From JBLNBN01 sp050260015 (lineage in GTDB: Bacteria > Bacteroidota > Ignavibacteria > Kapaibacteriales > UBA2268): a DNA stretch of 64,000 nt. This document shows, in pieces, positions 35,800-44,641 of the stretch. Numbering within the stretch: the stretch's first letter is position 1; the number at the start of each line of letters is the position of its first letter. Below the pieces are notes generated by a model. That model worked only from the letters and a program-made list of their open reading frames with translations. It did no database searches and was not told the origin of the DNA. The DNA lies in NCBI GenBank assembly GCA_050260015.1, contig JBLNBN010000023.1, positions 1-64,000 on the forward strand, written 5' to 3'. Made by a program: the position numbers and the translations under genes.

Positions 35800-37176
35800 A
35801 TGAATAAATGGGTACTAATGGCGGCTATCGCATTCTCGACCGTTGGGGCCGCTGCCGCCCCGAGTCCTGAGCAGGATTTCGTACAGGAGCATTCCGAAAC
35901 GGTTAATAGAATAATAAAGGCTGCAAGAGCGGATACGTTGGGCTTTTCCAGGCTGGAATACATGTGCGATATGTTCGGGCCGCGGCTCTGCGGTTCGGAG
36001 GGGCTTGAGCGAGCCCTCGATTGGATTTACGCGGAGATGAAAGCGGACAAGTTCGACGACGTTAAGAGCGAGCCCGTTATGGTTCCGCATTGGGTCCGCG
36101 GCGAGGAGAGCCTTGAAATGACTTACCCCCGCGCGGCCAGGCTGAACGTGCTGGGGCTTGGCGGAACGATCGCAACTCCCCCCGAAGGGATTACCGCCCA
36201 GGTATTGGTAGTAAAGGATTTCGACGAGCTTCGCGCCGCCGGCGATCGCGCGCGGGGTAAGATAGTCGTTTATAACGAGCCCTTTAAGAGTTACGGGCAG
36301 GCCGTGCAGTACCGCTTCGGCGGGGCGGTCGAGGCAGCGAAGGCGGGGGCCGTCGCAAGCCTTGCCCGCAGCGTTACGCCGCATTCGCATGAAACTCCGC
36401 ACACCGGGGTGATGTTCTACGACGACACCGTAAAGAAAATCCCCCACGCCTCGATAACCGGGGAAGCGGCGGACCTCCTAACGCGTATGCAGGCGCGGGG
36501 CGTTACTCCGACTCTAACGCTAAAGCTCGGGGCGCAAACGCTTCCCGACGCCGAAAGCAGGAACGTTTACTGCGAATTGCGCGGCAGGGAACTCCCTGAC
36601 GAAATTATCGCCGGGGGCGGGCACACCGACTCGTGGGACGTAGGAACCGGGGCGCACGACGACGCCTCGGGCGTGCTGGCGGTTTGGGACGCCGTCAGGT
36701 TGCTGAAAGATCTCGGAATTAAGCCGAAGCGCACCATTAGGGCGGTCGGTTGGGTGAACGAGGAGAACGGCACGCGCGGGGGCAAGGATTACGCGGATAA
36801 ACATAAGAACGAAAAGCATGTGCTGCTGTTCGAATTCGATAGCGGGTGCTTCGCGCCTGAAACTATTGGATTTTCCGGCCCAGAAGCATTGACGGACTAC
36901 GTAAAAGGCTTTGAGCCGCTGCTGGCCAGGATCGGGGACGTCAAGACGTCCAATCATGGCGGCGGAGTCGACATTGGGCCCATGGTGCGCCAGGGGAACG
37001 TTCCGGCAATGAGCCTTTCGCCCCGGGACGAGGGGAAGTACTTCTGGTACCACCATTCCGCCGCGGATACTCCGGAAAAGATCAATCCCGAGGATTATCG
37101 CAATTGCGTAGCCGCGATAGCCGTGGCTCTCTATCTTTACTCGGAGTACCCGGAAGAAATTAAAGGAAATAAATAG
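35800..37176 (+). CDS. secreted M28-family peptidase, carboxypeptidase Q-like
   Basis: About 458 residues. Start 35800 (MNKWVLMAAIAFSTVGAAAAP) gives a proper signal peptide with GGAAA upstream; ATG 35791 and the open frame back to 35737 inside the previous gene are less likely. A PA-like insert (about 110-230) precedes the catalytic core: GGHTDSWDVGTGAHDDASG (His, Asp, bridging Asp), VNEENGTRGG (Glu-Glu), EFDSG (Asp) and WYHHSAADTPE (last His). This is the M28B/PGCP type, distinct from the enzyme at 3859. It probably releases amino acids from dipeptides outside the cytoplasm. Confidence 0.9.
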   Translation: MNKWVLMAAIAFSTVGAAAAPSPEQDFVQEHSETVNRIIKAARADTLGFSRLEYMCDMFGPRLCGSEGLERALDWIYAEMKADKFDDVKSEPVMVPHWVRGEESLEMTYPRAARLNVLGLGGTIATPPEGITAQVLVVKDFDELRAAGDRARGKIVVYNEPFKSYGQAVQYRFGGAVEAAKAGAVASLARSVTPHSHETPHTGVMFYDDTVKKIPHASITGEAADLLTRMQARGVTPTLTLKLGAQTLPDAESRNVYCELRGRELPDEIIAGGGHTDSWDVGTGAHDDASGVLAVWDAVRLLKDLGIKPKRTIRAVGWVNEENGTRGGKDYADKHKNEKHVLLFEFDSGCFAPETIGFSGPEALTDYVKGFEPLLARIGDVKTSNHGGGVDIGPMVRQGNVPAMSLSPRDEGKYFWYHHSAADTPEKINPEDYRNCVAAIAVALYLYSEYPEEIKGNK

Positions 37177-37188
37177 CCGCTTAGCGAA

Positions 37189-37626
37189 TTACTTTCGAAT
37201 GCTCGCGATTTTCTCCAGGGTCCTATCCCGGAGCTCCGCGAGCGTTTCGTCGCCGAGCATCTCGAAGGCTTCGCTGCGAAGCGAGCCCCACTTTTCATGC
37301 ACCGGGCAGGGCTTTTCCGTGGAGCAGCCGGGGAAGCCCAATACGCAATTGTGGAACATCTCGAGGCCGTCTATCGCGCTAACGATATCGATCAGGCGCA
37401 CCTCTTCGGGCGCCTTGCCCAAATAAAAACCGCCGGATTTGCCCTTCCTGGAGCCGACAATGCCGCCCGAGGTTAACGTTTGAAGCACCTTGGATACGAA
37501 GTCCTTAGGCACCCGGAGCCTTTCGGCTATCTCGCCCGCGGCGAAGAGCTCGCCTTCCGGCTGCGCCGAGAGGAAAAGGACAGCCTGGAGGGCTAATTCG
37601 CATTTTTTAGAAAAAAGGACTGTCAT
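37189..37626 (-). CDS. Rrf2-family transcriptional regulator with Fe-S cysteines
   Basis: A 145-residue dimeric winged-helix regulator. The DNA-binding part reads ELALQAVLFLSAQ, LRVPKDFVSKVLQTL and GGIVGSRKGKSGGFYL. The cluster-binding loop contains Cys94, Cys101 and Cys107, matching the three-cysteine [2Fe-2S]/[4Fe-4S] site of IscR/NsrR. It therefore probably senses Fe-S status, nitric oxide or redox state. It starts 19 bases downstream of the L-serine ammonia-lyase gene on the same strand and is likely cotranscribed with it; that enzyme itself carries an oxygen-labile Fe-S cluster. Confidence 0.92.
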   Translation of the reverse strand: MTVLFSKKCELALQAVLFLSAQPEGELFAAGEIAERLRVPKDFVSKVLQTLTSGGIVGSRKGKSGGFYLGKAPEEVRLIDIVSAIDGLEMFHNCVLGFPGCSTEKPCPVHEKWGSLRSEAFEMLGDETLAELRDRTLEKIASIRK

Positions 37627-37645
37627 AACTGCCGTCCGAAATAAT

Positions 37646-38836
37646 TTAATCGATCGCCAACCCGCCCTCGGACGTCTCTTTGTAGACGCTCGGGAGGTCG
37701 TGACCCGTTTGATTCATCGTCTTCACTATTTTGTCGAAACTAACGAAATGCCTCCCGTCGGAGAGATTCGCGTACGTGGCCGAATCCAGCGCCCGGGCTG
37801 CGGCGAACGCGTTGCGCTCTATGCACGGGATTTGCACTAACCCGGCGATCGGGTCGCAGGTTAGGCCCAGGTGATGCTCGAGCCCCATTTCGGCCGCGTA
37901 TTCAATCTGGTGCGGCGTCCCGCCGAATACCTGCGACGCCGCTGCGGACGCCATAGCGCATGCCGCGCCGATCTCGCCCTGGCAGCCTACTTTAGCTCCC
38001 GATATCGAGGCGTGCTCCTTGATTATATTTCCAATTAATCCCGCCGTCGCTAAGGCTCTAAGAATGCGCGCTTCGGGGAACTCGAAATAATTCTTTAATA
38101 AGTATAAAACCGCCGGGAGCACCCCGCTCGAGCCGCAGGTTGGCGCGGTAACTATCTTACCGCCCGCGGCGTTTTCTTCCGTCACGGCCAGCGCGAACGC
38201 GAACGCAAGCGAGCGGCGCTTTAGCGTGCCGTTGTAGCTCTTTGCCTTTACGAAGTAAGACGACGCCTTGCGCGGCAGGTGGAGCTTGCCCGGGAGAGTG
38301 CCCTCGTGCTCCAGACCGGCCTCGACGGTCGCGCTCATTACCGCGAATATCTCGGTTAAATAATCCCAGATACCGGGGCCCTCCACCGTCTCGACGTATT
38401 CCCAGAGCGTCTTGCCGTTTGACTGGCACCACGGAAGGATCTCGCTCGTTAAGGTGAGCGGGTAAATATCGTCCGAAGTGACGGCCTGCTGGGTTCCGTC
38501 CTCTATCTTTCCTCCGCCTACGGAAAACACCGTCCACTCGTCGAGCGTTTCGCCGCTCTCCGAAAGCGCCTCAAATTTCATGCCGTTAGGATGATAGTCC
38601 AGGTAAACTGCGGGCAGCCAAATAATCTCAACGGCCATTGGAGCCAACTCGTCGATAATCGCTTTGTCCGTTAAGTGGCCCTCGCCCGTCGCGGCGAGGC
38701 TGCCGTAAAGCGTCGCGCGAAAGCTCTTCGCCCCGTTAGCGCGCGCCTTAAATTGACCGGCCGCCTTCCGGGGGCCCATAGTGTGCGAACTCGAAGGCCC
38801 GTTGCCGATCTTAAATAATTCTCTGATTGATTCCAT
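37646..38836 (-). CDS. sdaA: L-serine ammonia-lyase, single-chain iron-sulfur type
   Basis: A 396-residue enzyme that deaminates L-serine to pyruvate. The N-terminal beta domain starts with LFKIGNGPSSSHTMGPRKA, the family signature. The catalytic alpha domain has Fe-S cysteines in APTCGSSG, GLTCDPIAG and IPCIERN, and the conserved QGEIGAACAMASAA. It is shorter than Escherichia coli SdaA (454 residues), but all signature motifs are present. The [4Fe-4S] cluster acts as a Lewis acid. The downstream Rrf2 gene suggests redox-linked control. Confidence 0.93.
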   Translation of the reverse strand: MESIRELFKIGNGPSSSHTMGPRKAAGQFKARANGAKSFRATLYGSLAATGEGHLTDKAIIDELAPMAVEIIWLPAVYLDYHPNGMKFEALSESGETLDEWTVFSVGGGKIEDGTQQAVTSDDIYPLTLTSEILPWCQSNGKTLWEYVETVEGPGIWDYLTEIFAVMSATVEAGLEHEGTLPGKLHLPRKASSYFVKAKSYNGTLKRRSLAFAFALAVTEENAAGGKIVTAPTCGSSGVLPAVLYLLKNYFEFPEARILRALATAGLIGNIIKEHASISGAKVGCQGEIGAACAMASAAASQVFGGTPHQIEYAAEMGLEHHLGLTCDPIAGLVQIPCIERNAFAAARALDSATYANLSDGRHFVSFDKIVKTMNQTGHDLPSVYKETSEGGLAID

Positions 38837-38863
38837 TTACTTTCTCTCTTATCACAAGGCGTT

Positions 38864-39736
38864 TCAAGGCATTAAGTCCTTCGAACGCCTGAAAAAATAA
38901 CCGCAGGCAAAGGCCTTTATTACGATTTTCGCCTGCTTTAGGTTTCGCGCGCGCGTCAGCCATACTCCCATGTAGAGAAACGGCCTTAATATCCTAACTA
39001 AAATGGAGCCGTGGAGCGCGTCGATCGCGATTAAATTTCTTATTATATAAAAATGCTTGGGAGTTATCGGCAGGTCGTCCGCGGGATTCAGCATCCTGCG
39101 CATCTTCGCCTCGCGCATAACTACGCATGTCGCGCCCGCTTTTTTTGCGCGGATAAAGTACTCCGAGTCGTCGCCGTAAATAAAGAACTTCTTTTCCGGG
39201 AAGCCTATCCTGCTAACTATCGAGCGGTGTATCAGCGGCCCCTCGAACGTAATTCCTTCGGCCGGGACGACCTCGTGCTTCAGCTCGCGCTGCGAAATTA
39301 TCTTTACCCAAAGGCTCTTAAAAGGATTAGTTAAATTGAACTGTAGAGTGTCGTTGAAGTAATATTCGTTGCTTGCGCTCTTACGCCATGGAGCGCGGAT
39401 TATCGCCGGTTCCAAATTAGTCGATAAAAGCGTTTCGAGGCAATTTTCGCGGGGCGCGACGTCGTCGTCCATCGTCCAGATCCACTCGTAGCCGGCTTCG
39501 TAAGCCGCCTTAAATCCCGCGAATTGCCCTCCCGAGCTGCCGGTGTTCGCCTGGTAGATCGCGGTTATGTCCTTTTGCTCCGCCAGCCAATCCGTCGTAC
39601 CGTCCGTCGAGGAATTATTTATAACGAAGATCGCGTCCGGCTTGCGCGTCTGGGCCCGCAGGGCCTCGATAGTCTTCTTAAGCAATTCCAACCTATTGTA
39701 CGTTACTACTATTGCGGCAACTGTGGTCGCGCTCAT
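38864..39736 (-). CDS. glycosyltransferase family 2 (rhamnosyl/galactofuranosyl-transferase-like)
   Basis: A 290-residue GT-A protein. It begins AAIVVTYNRLELLKKTIEAL and has INNSSTDGTTDWL and the metal-binding WTMDDDVAP. EGPLIHRSIVSRIGFPEKKFFIYGDDSEYFIRAKKAG is typical of the GlfT2/rhamnosyltransferase branch, here covering about residues 170-205. It probably adds a sugar to lipopolysaccharide or another glycan at the membrane. Its ATG overlaps the stop of lnt by 4 bases, so it is translationally coupled in the prfA-lnt-GT2 block. Confidence 0.88.
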   Translation of the reverse strand: MSATTVAAIVVTYNRLELLKKTIEALRAQTRKPDAIFVINNSSTDGTTDWLAEQKDITAIYQANTGSSGGQFAGFKAAYEAGYEWIWTMDDDVAPRENCLETLLSTNLEPAIIRAPWRKSASNEYYFNDTLQFNLTNPFKSLWVKIISQRELKHEVVPAEGITFEGPLIHRSIVSRIGFPEKKFFIYGDDSEYFIRAKKAGATCVVMREAKMRRMLNPADDLPITPKHFYIIRNLIAIDALHGSILVRILRPFLYMGVWLTRARNLKQAKIVIKAFACGYFFRRSKDLMP

Positions 39737-41415
39737 TTTGCCTCTCGCTTTTGAATTTTTCTATAAATTGACAAGCCGATTATTACAAGCGCGGCGGCTA
39801 AGATTAGTTTTGCGAAAGCGTCGCGGCTTACGGCGTAAACGCTCGTACCTTCCATCACCGGGACTGTTAAAGCGATAGCCGTGCGTTCGTATTGCGGCGC
39901 GCGAAGGACCGAGGTTCCGTTCGGGGCGATAAATCCCGTAACGCCGGTGTTCGCGCAGCGAACGACGAACTTGCGATTTTCGATAGCGCGCAGGCATGCC
40001 AACTGGTAGTGCTGCTCCGGGCCAATCGTATAGTCGTACCATGCGTCGTTGGTTATTATGGCGATTATGCCGGCCCCTGCCCTCGAGAATCGGGATACGA
40101 ATTCCGGATAAATCGATTCTATGCAAATCACCGGGGCGATCGACGCGGACTTATTCGAATCTATATATTCCAGGTTATACTGCGCGTCGCCCTTGCCCCA
40201 CGAGGAAATACCGACCCCCCACTGGAACCAATGCTGAGCGAACGTCAACGCCTCCGCGTGCGGGAATCTCTCGGCGAAGGGCGTCAGCCTGCTTTTTCTG
40301 TAGATCTGGGGCGCGCCGCCGCCGAATGGAGCCGCGTTGATCATTAAAGCGGCGTTGTAAGGCTCGTAGATCAAATTCGAATCGCCGAAGAGGATGCGCG
40401 CCGTCGGCGGGGCGGACTTCTTATCGAAGAACCTGAACTCGGAAAAGCCGGTCAGGAGGCTTACGCGCGAAGTGTCGAGCCAATGCCTTAGGAAGTCGTA
40501 TTCGTGGTAAGCGTTTATATTTAAATTAATATACGGTATCGAGGTCTCGCTCCAGACGGCCAATTCCAGCGAGGGGACCGCGCGCTTGAGCGAATCCTGC
40601 AAATGGCGATGGACGTTTATTTGATAAATGCCCCGCCCGGCCCATTTCTGCCACGGATTGATAGCCGGTTGGATAAGCCCGATATTAATCGATTCTTTCG
40701 AGCGAACGGCGACGCTTTCGTAGCCGTACTTCGGTAACGCGTAAAATCCGTACGCCGCCGGTATAGCGTAAATCCCGACAAGCGCGATTAACAGTAGGGC
40801 GTTCGCCCTGGAGCTTTTAAACGCTTCGCGCGCGGCGTCCAGTAGGGGGATGCCGTCGGCGGCGTCCCGGCGCTTCTTAACTTGCCGTAAAAATATATAA
40901 ATAATGGAATTAGCGAGCGCCACTAGGAAGCTCGCTCCCCAAATCCCGGTTATATCGATGAATTGTATCCAGGCGCGGTTGTAAATCTGCGTGGCGCCGA
41001 CGGAAAGCCAGGGATATGAAAAGTCCGAAAGGCTATGCAGATATTCGAACGCCGTCCAGAGAAAGGGGAACGCAACGATTGCCGCGCCGCGCCCCAGCCG
41101 GCGCTTTGCTATTGAATACCCCAGGAACGGTACCATAAAGAAGAACGGGTGGAGCAAGTCCAGCGCGAAGCCCGAGGCCATGAGGTAAGGATCGGTCTGC
41201 TCGCGCCAACTCGATATCCACCAGTTAGCCCCGGCGTGGTAGAAGAAGAATCCCAGCCAGAGAACCCAATATTTCTTTCTCGGCGCCTCGTCGAATGCAA
41301 AAAGTATCGCGGCAAGCCCAACAAAGGCCAGCAGGAACAGGGGCATAGGCGGGAAGGCCAGCGCGAGCGAGGCTCCGCCGATCGCCGCCGCAATATATGC
41401 GCGTTTAAGAGTCAA
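39733..41415 (-). CDS. lnt: apolipoprotein N-acyltransferase
   Basis: A 560-residue inner-membrane enzyme that adds the third acyl chain to lipoproteins. Six or so N-terminal membrane segments (about 5-220) are followed by a nitrilase-like catalytic domain. The triad is in VWSETS (Glu), YRKSRLTPF (Lys) and PVICIESIYPE (Cys). It ends with one more membrane segment (LILAAALVIIGLSIY). The start is TTG at 41415, only 5 bases beyond the prfA stop, with GGGAAG inside the prfA end. The many predicted lipoproteins in this window are its expected substrates. Confidence 0.93.
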   Translation of the reverse strand: MTLKRAYIAAAIGGASLALAFPPMPLFLLAFVGLAAILFAFDEAPRKKYWVLWLGFFFYHAGANWWISSWREQTDPYLMASGFALDLLHPFFFMVPFLGYSIAKRRLGRGAAIVAFPFLWTAFEYLHSLSDFSYPWLSVGATQIYNRAWIQFIDITGIWGASFLVALANSIIYIFLRQVKKRRDAADGIPLLDAAREAFKSSRANALLLIALVGIYAIPAAYGFYALPKYGYESVAVRSKESINIGLIQPAINPWQKWAGRGIYQINVHRHLQDSLKRAVPSLELAVWSETSIPYINLNINAYHEYDFLRHWLDTSRVSLLTGFSEFRFFDKKSAPPTARILFGDSNLIYEPYNAALMINAAPFGGGAPQIYRKSRLTPFAERFPHAEALTFAQHWFQWGVGISSWGKGDAQYNLEYIDSNKSASIAPVICIESIYPEFVSRFSRAGAGIIAIITNDAWYDYTIGPEQHYQLACLRAIENRKFVVRCANTGVTGFIAPNGTSVLRAPQYERTAIALTVPVMEGTSVYAVSRDAFAKLILAAALVIIGLSIYRKIQKREAK

Positions 41416-41420
41416 TTTAT

Positions 41421-42497
41421 TTACACTTCCCGGTTTAAGATTTCAGCGCGCTCCGCTATTTGCAAATTCTCAATTATCGGCATTAAATTGCCTTCGATAA
41501 CTTCCTTAAGAGAATAATTCTTGGCTTCGCCCTCGAGCCGGTGGTCCGTTACCCTGTTTTGAGGATAGTTGTAAGTCCTGATTTTTTCAGAGCGATCGCC
41601 CGAGCCGACCATGGATTTGCGCGAGGAGGAAATAGCTTCCTGCTGCTTTTTCAGCTCCAATTCGTAGATGCGGGAGCGGAGCACCTTCATCGCCTTCTCG
41701 CGATTCTTAAGCTGGCTGCGCTCGTCCTGGCATGCGACGACAATACCTGTCGGGAGGTGGGTCATTCGCACGGCGGTCTCCACTTTATTAACGTTTTGGC
41801 CGCCGGCGCCGCCTGAGCGGAAGATATCGATCTTTAGGTCGCCTTCCTCTATCTGGACGTCCACTTCCTCGGCTTCGGGCAGCACGGCGACAGTCGCGGC
41901 GGAGGTGTGCACTCGGCCCTGGGCCTCGGTGTCGGGCACGCGCTGCACGCGGTGCACGCCGCTCTCGAACTTCATCATACCGAAAATGTCCTCGCCTGCG
42001 AGCGAGAAAATAATTTCCTTAAATCCTCCGCGCTCGCTCTCGTTGAAATCGATGATCTCGAGCGTAAAGCCGAACTGATCGGCAAACCTTTGGTACATAC
42101 GGAACAGGTCCCCGGCGAAAATGCCCGCCTCGTCCCCGCCGGTGCCGGCGCGAATTTCAACGATACAGTTCTTTAGGTCGTTCGGGTCCTTGGGTATGAG
42201 CAAAATTCTCAGTTCCGCCTCGAGCTTTTCGAGCCGCTCGTTTAGCTCCGACGTATCCTCTTCGGCCATCTGGCGCATTTCCGGGTCCGTGTCGCGCGAT
42301 TCCATCAGCTCGCGGTTAGCTTCGAGCTGATCCAAAATGCTAATATACTCCTCGCTGGCGACTGCGACTTTCGAAAGCCGTTTATATTCCCGCGACAGCT
42401 CGCGGTACTTCGCCAAATCGGAACTAATTTCCGGGTCGCCGAGCCTTTGCTCGAGCGATCTATATTTCTGCAATACTGCTCTAAGTTTTTCTTCCAT
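41421..42497 (-). CDS. prfA: peptide chain release factor 1
   Basis: A 358-residue class I release factor that reads UAA/UAG. The start at 42497 (MEEKLRAVLQKY) gives the usual RF1 length; the frame is open to 42680, but that AT-rich extension is not family-like. The GGQ peptidyl-hydrolysis motif is in SGGAGGQNVNK. The codon-recognition region is QRVPDTEAQGRVHTSAAT, where the RF1-type P-x-T is PDT (RF2 would have SPF). It heads a three-gene minus-strand block with lnt and a GT2, and is divergent from the S1-domain gene across 261 AT-rich bases. Confidence 0.95.
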   Translation of the reverse strand: MEEKLRAVLQKYRSLEQRLGDPEISSDLAKYRELSREYKRLSKVAVASEEYISILDQLEANRELMESRDTDPEMRQMAEEDTSELNERLEKLEAELRILLIPKDPNDLKNCIVEIRAGTGGDEAGIFAGDLFRMYQRFADQFGFTLEIIDFNESERGGFKEIIFSLAGEDIFGMMKFESGVHRVQRVPDTEAQGRVHTSAATVAVLPEAEEVDVQIEEGDLKIDIFRSGGAGGQNVNKVETAVRMTHLPTGIVVACQDERSQLKNREKAMKVLRSRIYELELKKQQEAISSSRKSMVGSGDRSEKIRTYNYPQNRVTDHRLEGEAKNYSLKEVIEGNLMPIIENLQIAERAEILNREV

Positions 42498-42758
42498 TAT
42501 CCAAGCGACGTTTATTAAAATCAATTGACTACAAAAATACTTAAAATTAGCGAAAAAAACGTCTGAGGCCAGGGACGAATAAAAAATCCTTTGTCGATAT
42601 AAAAAAAAAAATATTAAATTGCATTTATATGTTAAAATTTTAATAAAAGTTTTTATATTTGCATTCCGTTCCGCTTGCAAAATCGGAAAGGAATTTCATA
42701 AAATCATTTATAGAATTGACTTAGAAAAAGCGTTTTTTAAATTTAAATTGGTGTATTA

Positions 42759-44438
42759 ATGGCAATCGACAATGAAACTCCCCAGTCGGAGAACCTGCGT
42801 GAAAACGAAGACGCAGGCGAAGAAACAAAACACGAATCTCAAATTCAAGCTCCGGAACCGGCTAAAATCGAGCCGACTATGCCGCAGCCTATGGAATTAG
42901 CCTCGGGCGAGAAGGTTTACTCCGAGCCTTCCTTATTGGATAAGGAATTGCACGAGAACATCCAACAGCCAAACGAGGAAGAAGAGTCGGTTGCCGCGTC
43001 GGAAGAATCCGACGAAAAAGCTCCCACGGCTCCCGAAGGCGAAGAGCCCGCTAAATCCGCCGCCCCGGAATTCGTTCCGGAAACGCCGGGCGACGCCTCC
43101 GCGGAATTGTCCGAGATGGAAGCCGCTAAACAAGAGCGTTCCGAGCCCGAGCGTCCCTCGCGTCAACAAAGAGTCGAGGAAGACCCCGCGCTCATAGAAC
43201 GCCGCAAAGAGGCCTTCGAAGAGCTTAAGCTCGCGCAGCAGAAGAGTTCGACTATTTTCGTGCACGTCGCTTCGCGCATTAAAGGCGGTTTGCGAGTTAC
43301 GTACAAAGACCTCCCGCTCTTCTTGCCCACGTCGCATTTCTCCAATCGCCGCAACCCGAGCGAAGAAGAGCTCGCGGCCATCATCGGCACGGAACTCGAA
43401 ACGACCATCCAGGAAATCCAGGAGGACGCTTCCGGCAGGCCTACGGTCATCGTAACCCGCAGGAAAATCCTCGAACGCGATTTCTGGGATAGCATAAAAG
43501 TAGGCGACGAAGTCGAAGGCGTAGTCTCCAGCATCGCAACGTTCGGCGTATTTCTCGATCTCGGCGGCGTCGAAGGCCTTATCCATATTTCCAGGCTTGC
43601 GCCGTACCGGGTGGACGATCCCTCGAAGCGCGTAAAGAAGGGCCAGACTTTAAAAGCTAAAGTCGTCGAGGTGGACAAGTCTAAACGCCGCATCGCTCTT
43701 TCGCGCAGGGACTACGAACCCTCGCCGTGGCAGGGCATATCCGAGAAATTCCCGGCCGGCAGCCGCGTAAACGGCGTCGTCCGCCGCATTACCGATTTTG
43801 GCGCTTACGTCGAAGTCGCCCCCGGCATTGAAGGCCTCGTGCATAACTCCGAGCTCTCCTGGGCCAGAAGAGTTAAGAATCCCGCCGAAGTCGTTTCGCT
43901 CGGGCAGGAAATCGAACTGGAAGTTCTCAAGATCGAAGAGCGCAAACAGCATATGAGCCTGAGCCTCAAGAAAACGCAGGAGAATCCCTGGATCCAATTC
44001 AAGGAGAAATATGCGCCCGGCGCCGTCGCAAAAGGAATAATTAACCAGATCATTCCCCAGGGCGCCGTTATTACGGTTAACGACGAAGTCGACGGATTTA
44101 TGCCTCGCAGTAAAATGCGCGATATGCAGAAAGGCGAAGGCTCCGGCTACAACGTTGGCGACGAGATCGAAGTCGAGGTCACCGACCTCGTAGTCGAGCA
44201 GGAATCGCTTATCCTTAAGCCGGCAGGCGGCGAGGACCCGGCTCCGCGCAGAAGCGAAGGAAGGGAAGGAAGAGAGCACAGGGAAGGCTTCGGCGAGCGT
44301 CGCGGAAGGCCCTCGGGCTCCCGCGGGGAAGAAGTTCCCAAAGAACTCTCCCCGAGCGGCTCCGTAACTTTCCAGGATTTGCTTTCGGATAAAGCTAAAA
44401 AAACTTTGTTCGGCGGCGAGAAGCCCGAAAATAAATAA
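42759..44438 (+). CDS. rpsA: S1-domain RNA-binding protein (ribosomal protein S1 homologue)
   Basis: A 559-residue protein. Residues 1-150 form an acidic, Pro/Glu/Ala-rich, probably disordered extension. Four S1-like OB domains follow: a degenerate one (about 158-245), then GDEVEGVVSSIATFGVFLDL (about 248-320), SRVNGVVRRITDFGAYVEV (about 330-405) and a divergent GAVAKGIINQIIPQGAVITV (about 415-490). The C-terminus is Arg/Gly/Glu-rich (GREGREHREGFGERRGR). It likely binds mRNA on the 30S subunit. Fewer S1 repeats than the six of Escherichia coli are common outside Proteobacteria. TATATTTG near 42653 may be its -7 element. Confidence 0.85.
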   Translation: MAIDNETPQSENLRENEDAGEETKHESQIQAPEPAKIEPTMPQPMELASGEKVYSEPSLLDKELHENIQQPNEEEESVAASEESDEKAPTAPEGEEPAKSAAPEFVPETPGDASAELSEMEAAKQERSEPERPSRQQRVEEDPALIERRKEAFEELKLAQQKSSTIFVHVASRIKGGLRVTYKDLPLFLPTSHFSNRRNPSEEELAAIIGTELETTIQEIQEDASGRPTVIVTRRKILERDFWDSIKVGDEVEGVVSSIATFGVFLDLGGVEGLIHISRLAPYRVDDPSKRVKKGQTLKAKVVEVDKSKRRIALSRRDYEPSPWQGISEKFPAGSRVNGVVRRITDFGAYVEVAPGIEGLVHNSELSWARRVKNPAEVVSLGQEIELEVLKIEERKQHMSLSLKKTQENPWIQFKEKYAPGAVAKGIINQIIPQGAVITVNDEVDGFMPRSKMRDMQKGEGSGYNVGDEIEVEVTDLVVEQESLILKPAGGEDPAPRRSEGREGREHREGFGERRGRPSGSRGEEVPKELSPSGSVTFQDLLSDKAKKTLFGGEKPENK

Positions 44439-44457
44439 CTGGCTAAGCGTTAGTTTT

Positions 44458-44493
44458 AAAAGAGCCGCCGACTTTATGCCGGCGGCTCTTTTT
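44458..44493 (+). terminator. rho-independent terminator of the S1 gene
   Basis: Inverted repeat AAAAGAGCCGCCG / CGGCGGCTCTTTT (44458-44470 and 44480-44492) with a 9-base loop and a T tail. The rest of the 203-base gap up to 44641 is AT-rich and contains TATATTTG near 44511. Confidence 0.92.
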
Positions 44494-44641
44494 CTGTTTG
44501 TAACTTTTTTGTATATTTGAACATCTTATAACTGAGAGAAATGCTGAATTTGAGATTGAGGGGGAAAAGGACGCAGCAATGCAAAATAATTTCAAAGATT
44601 GTTAGTATTGCTGCGTTTTTAATATAAAGAGAGCGTGAAAA

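Noticed and set aside
42498..42680. 61-residue N-terminal extension of release factor 1
   Set aside because: The extension is hydrophobic shadow sequence. RF1 proteins begin at the MEEKL-type start, giving 358 residues.
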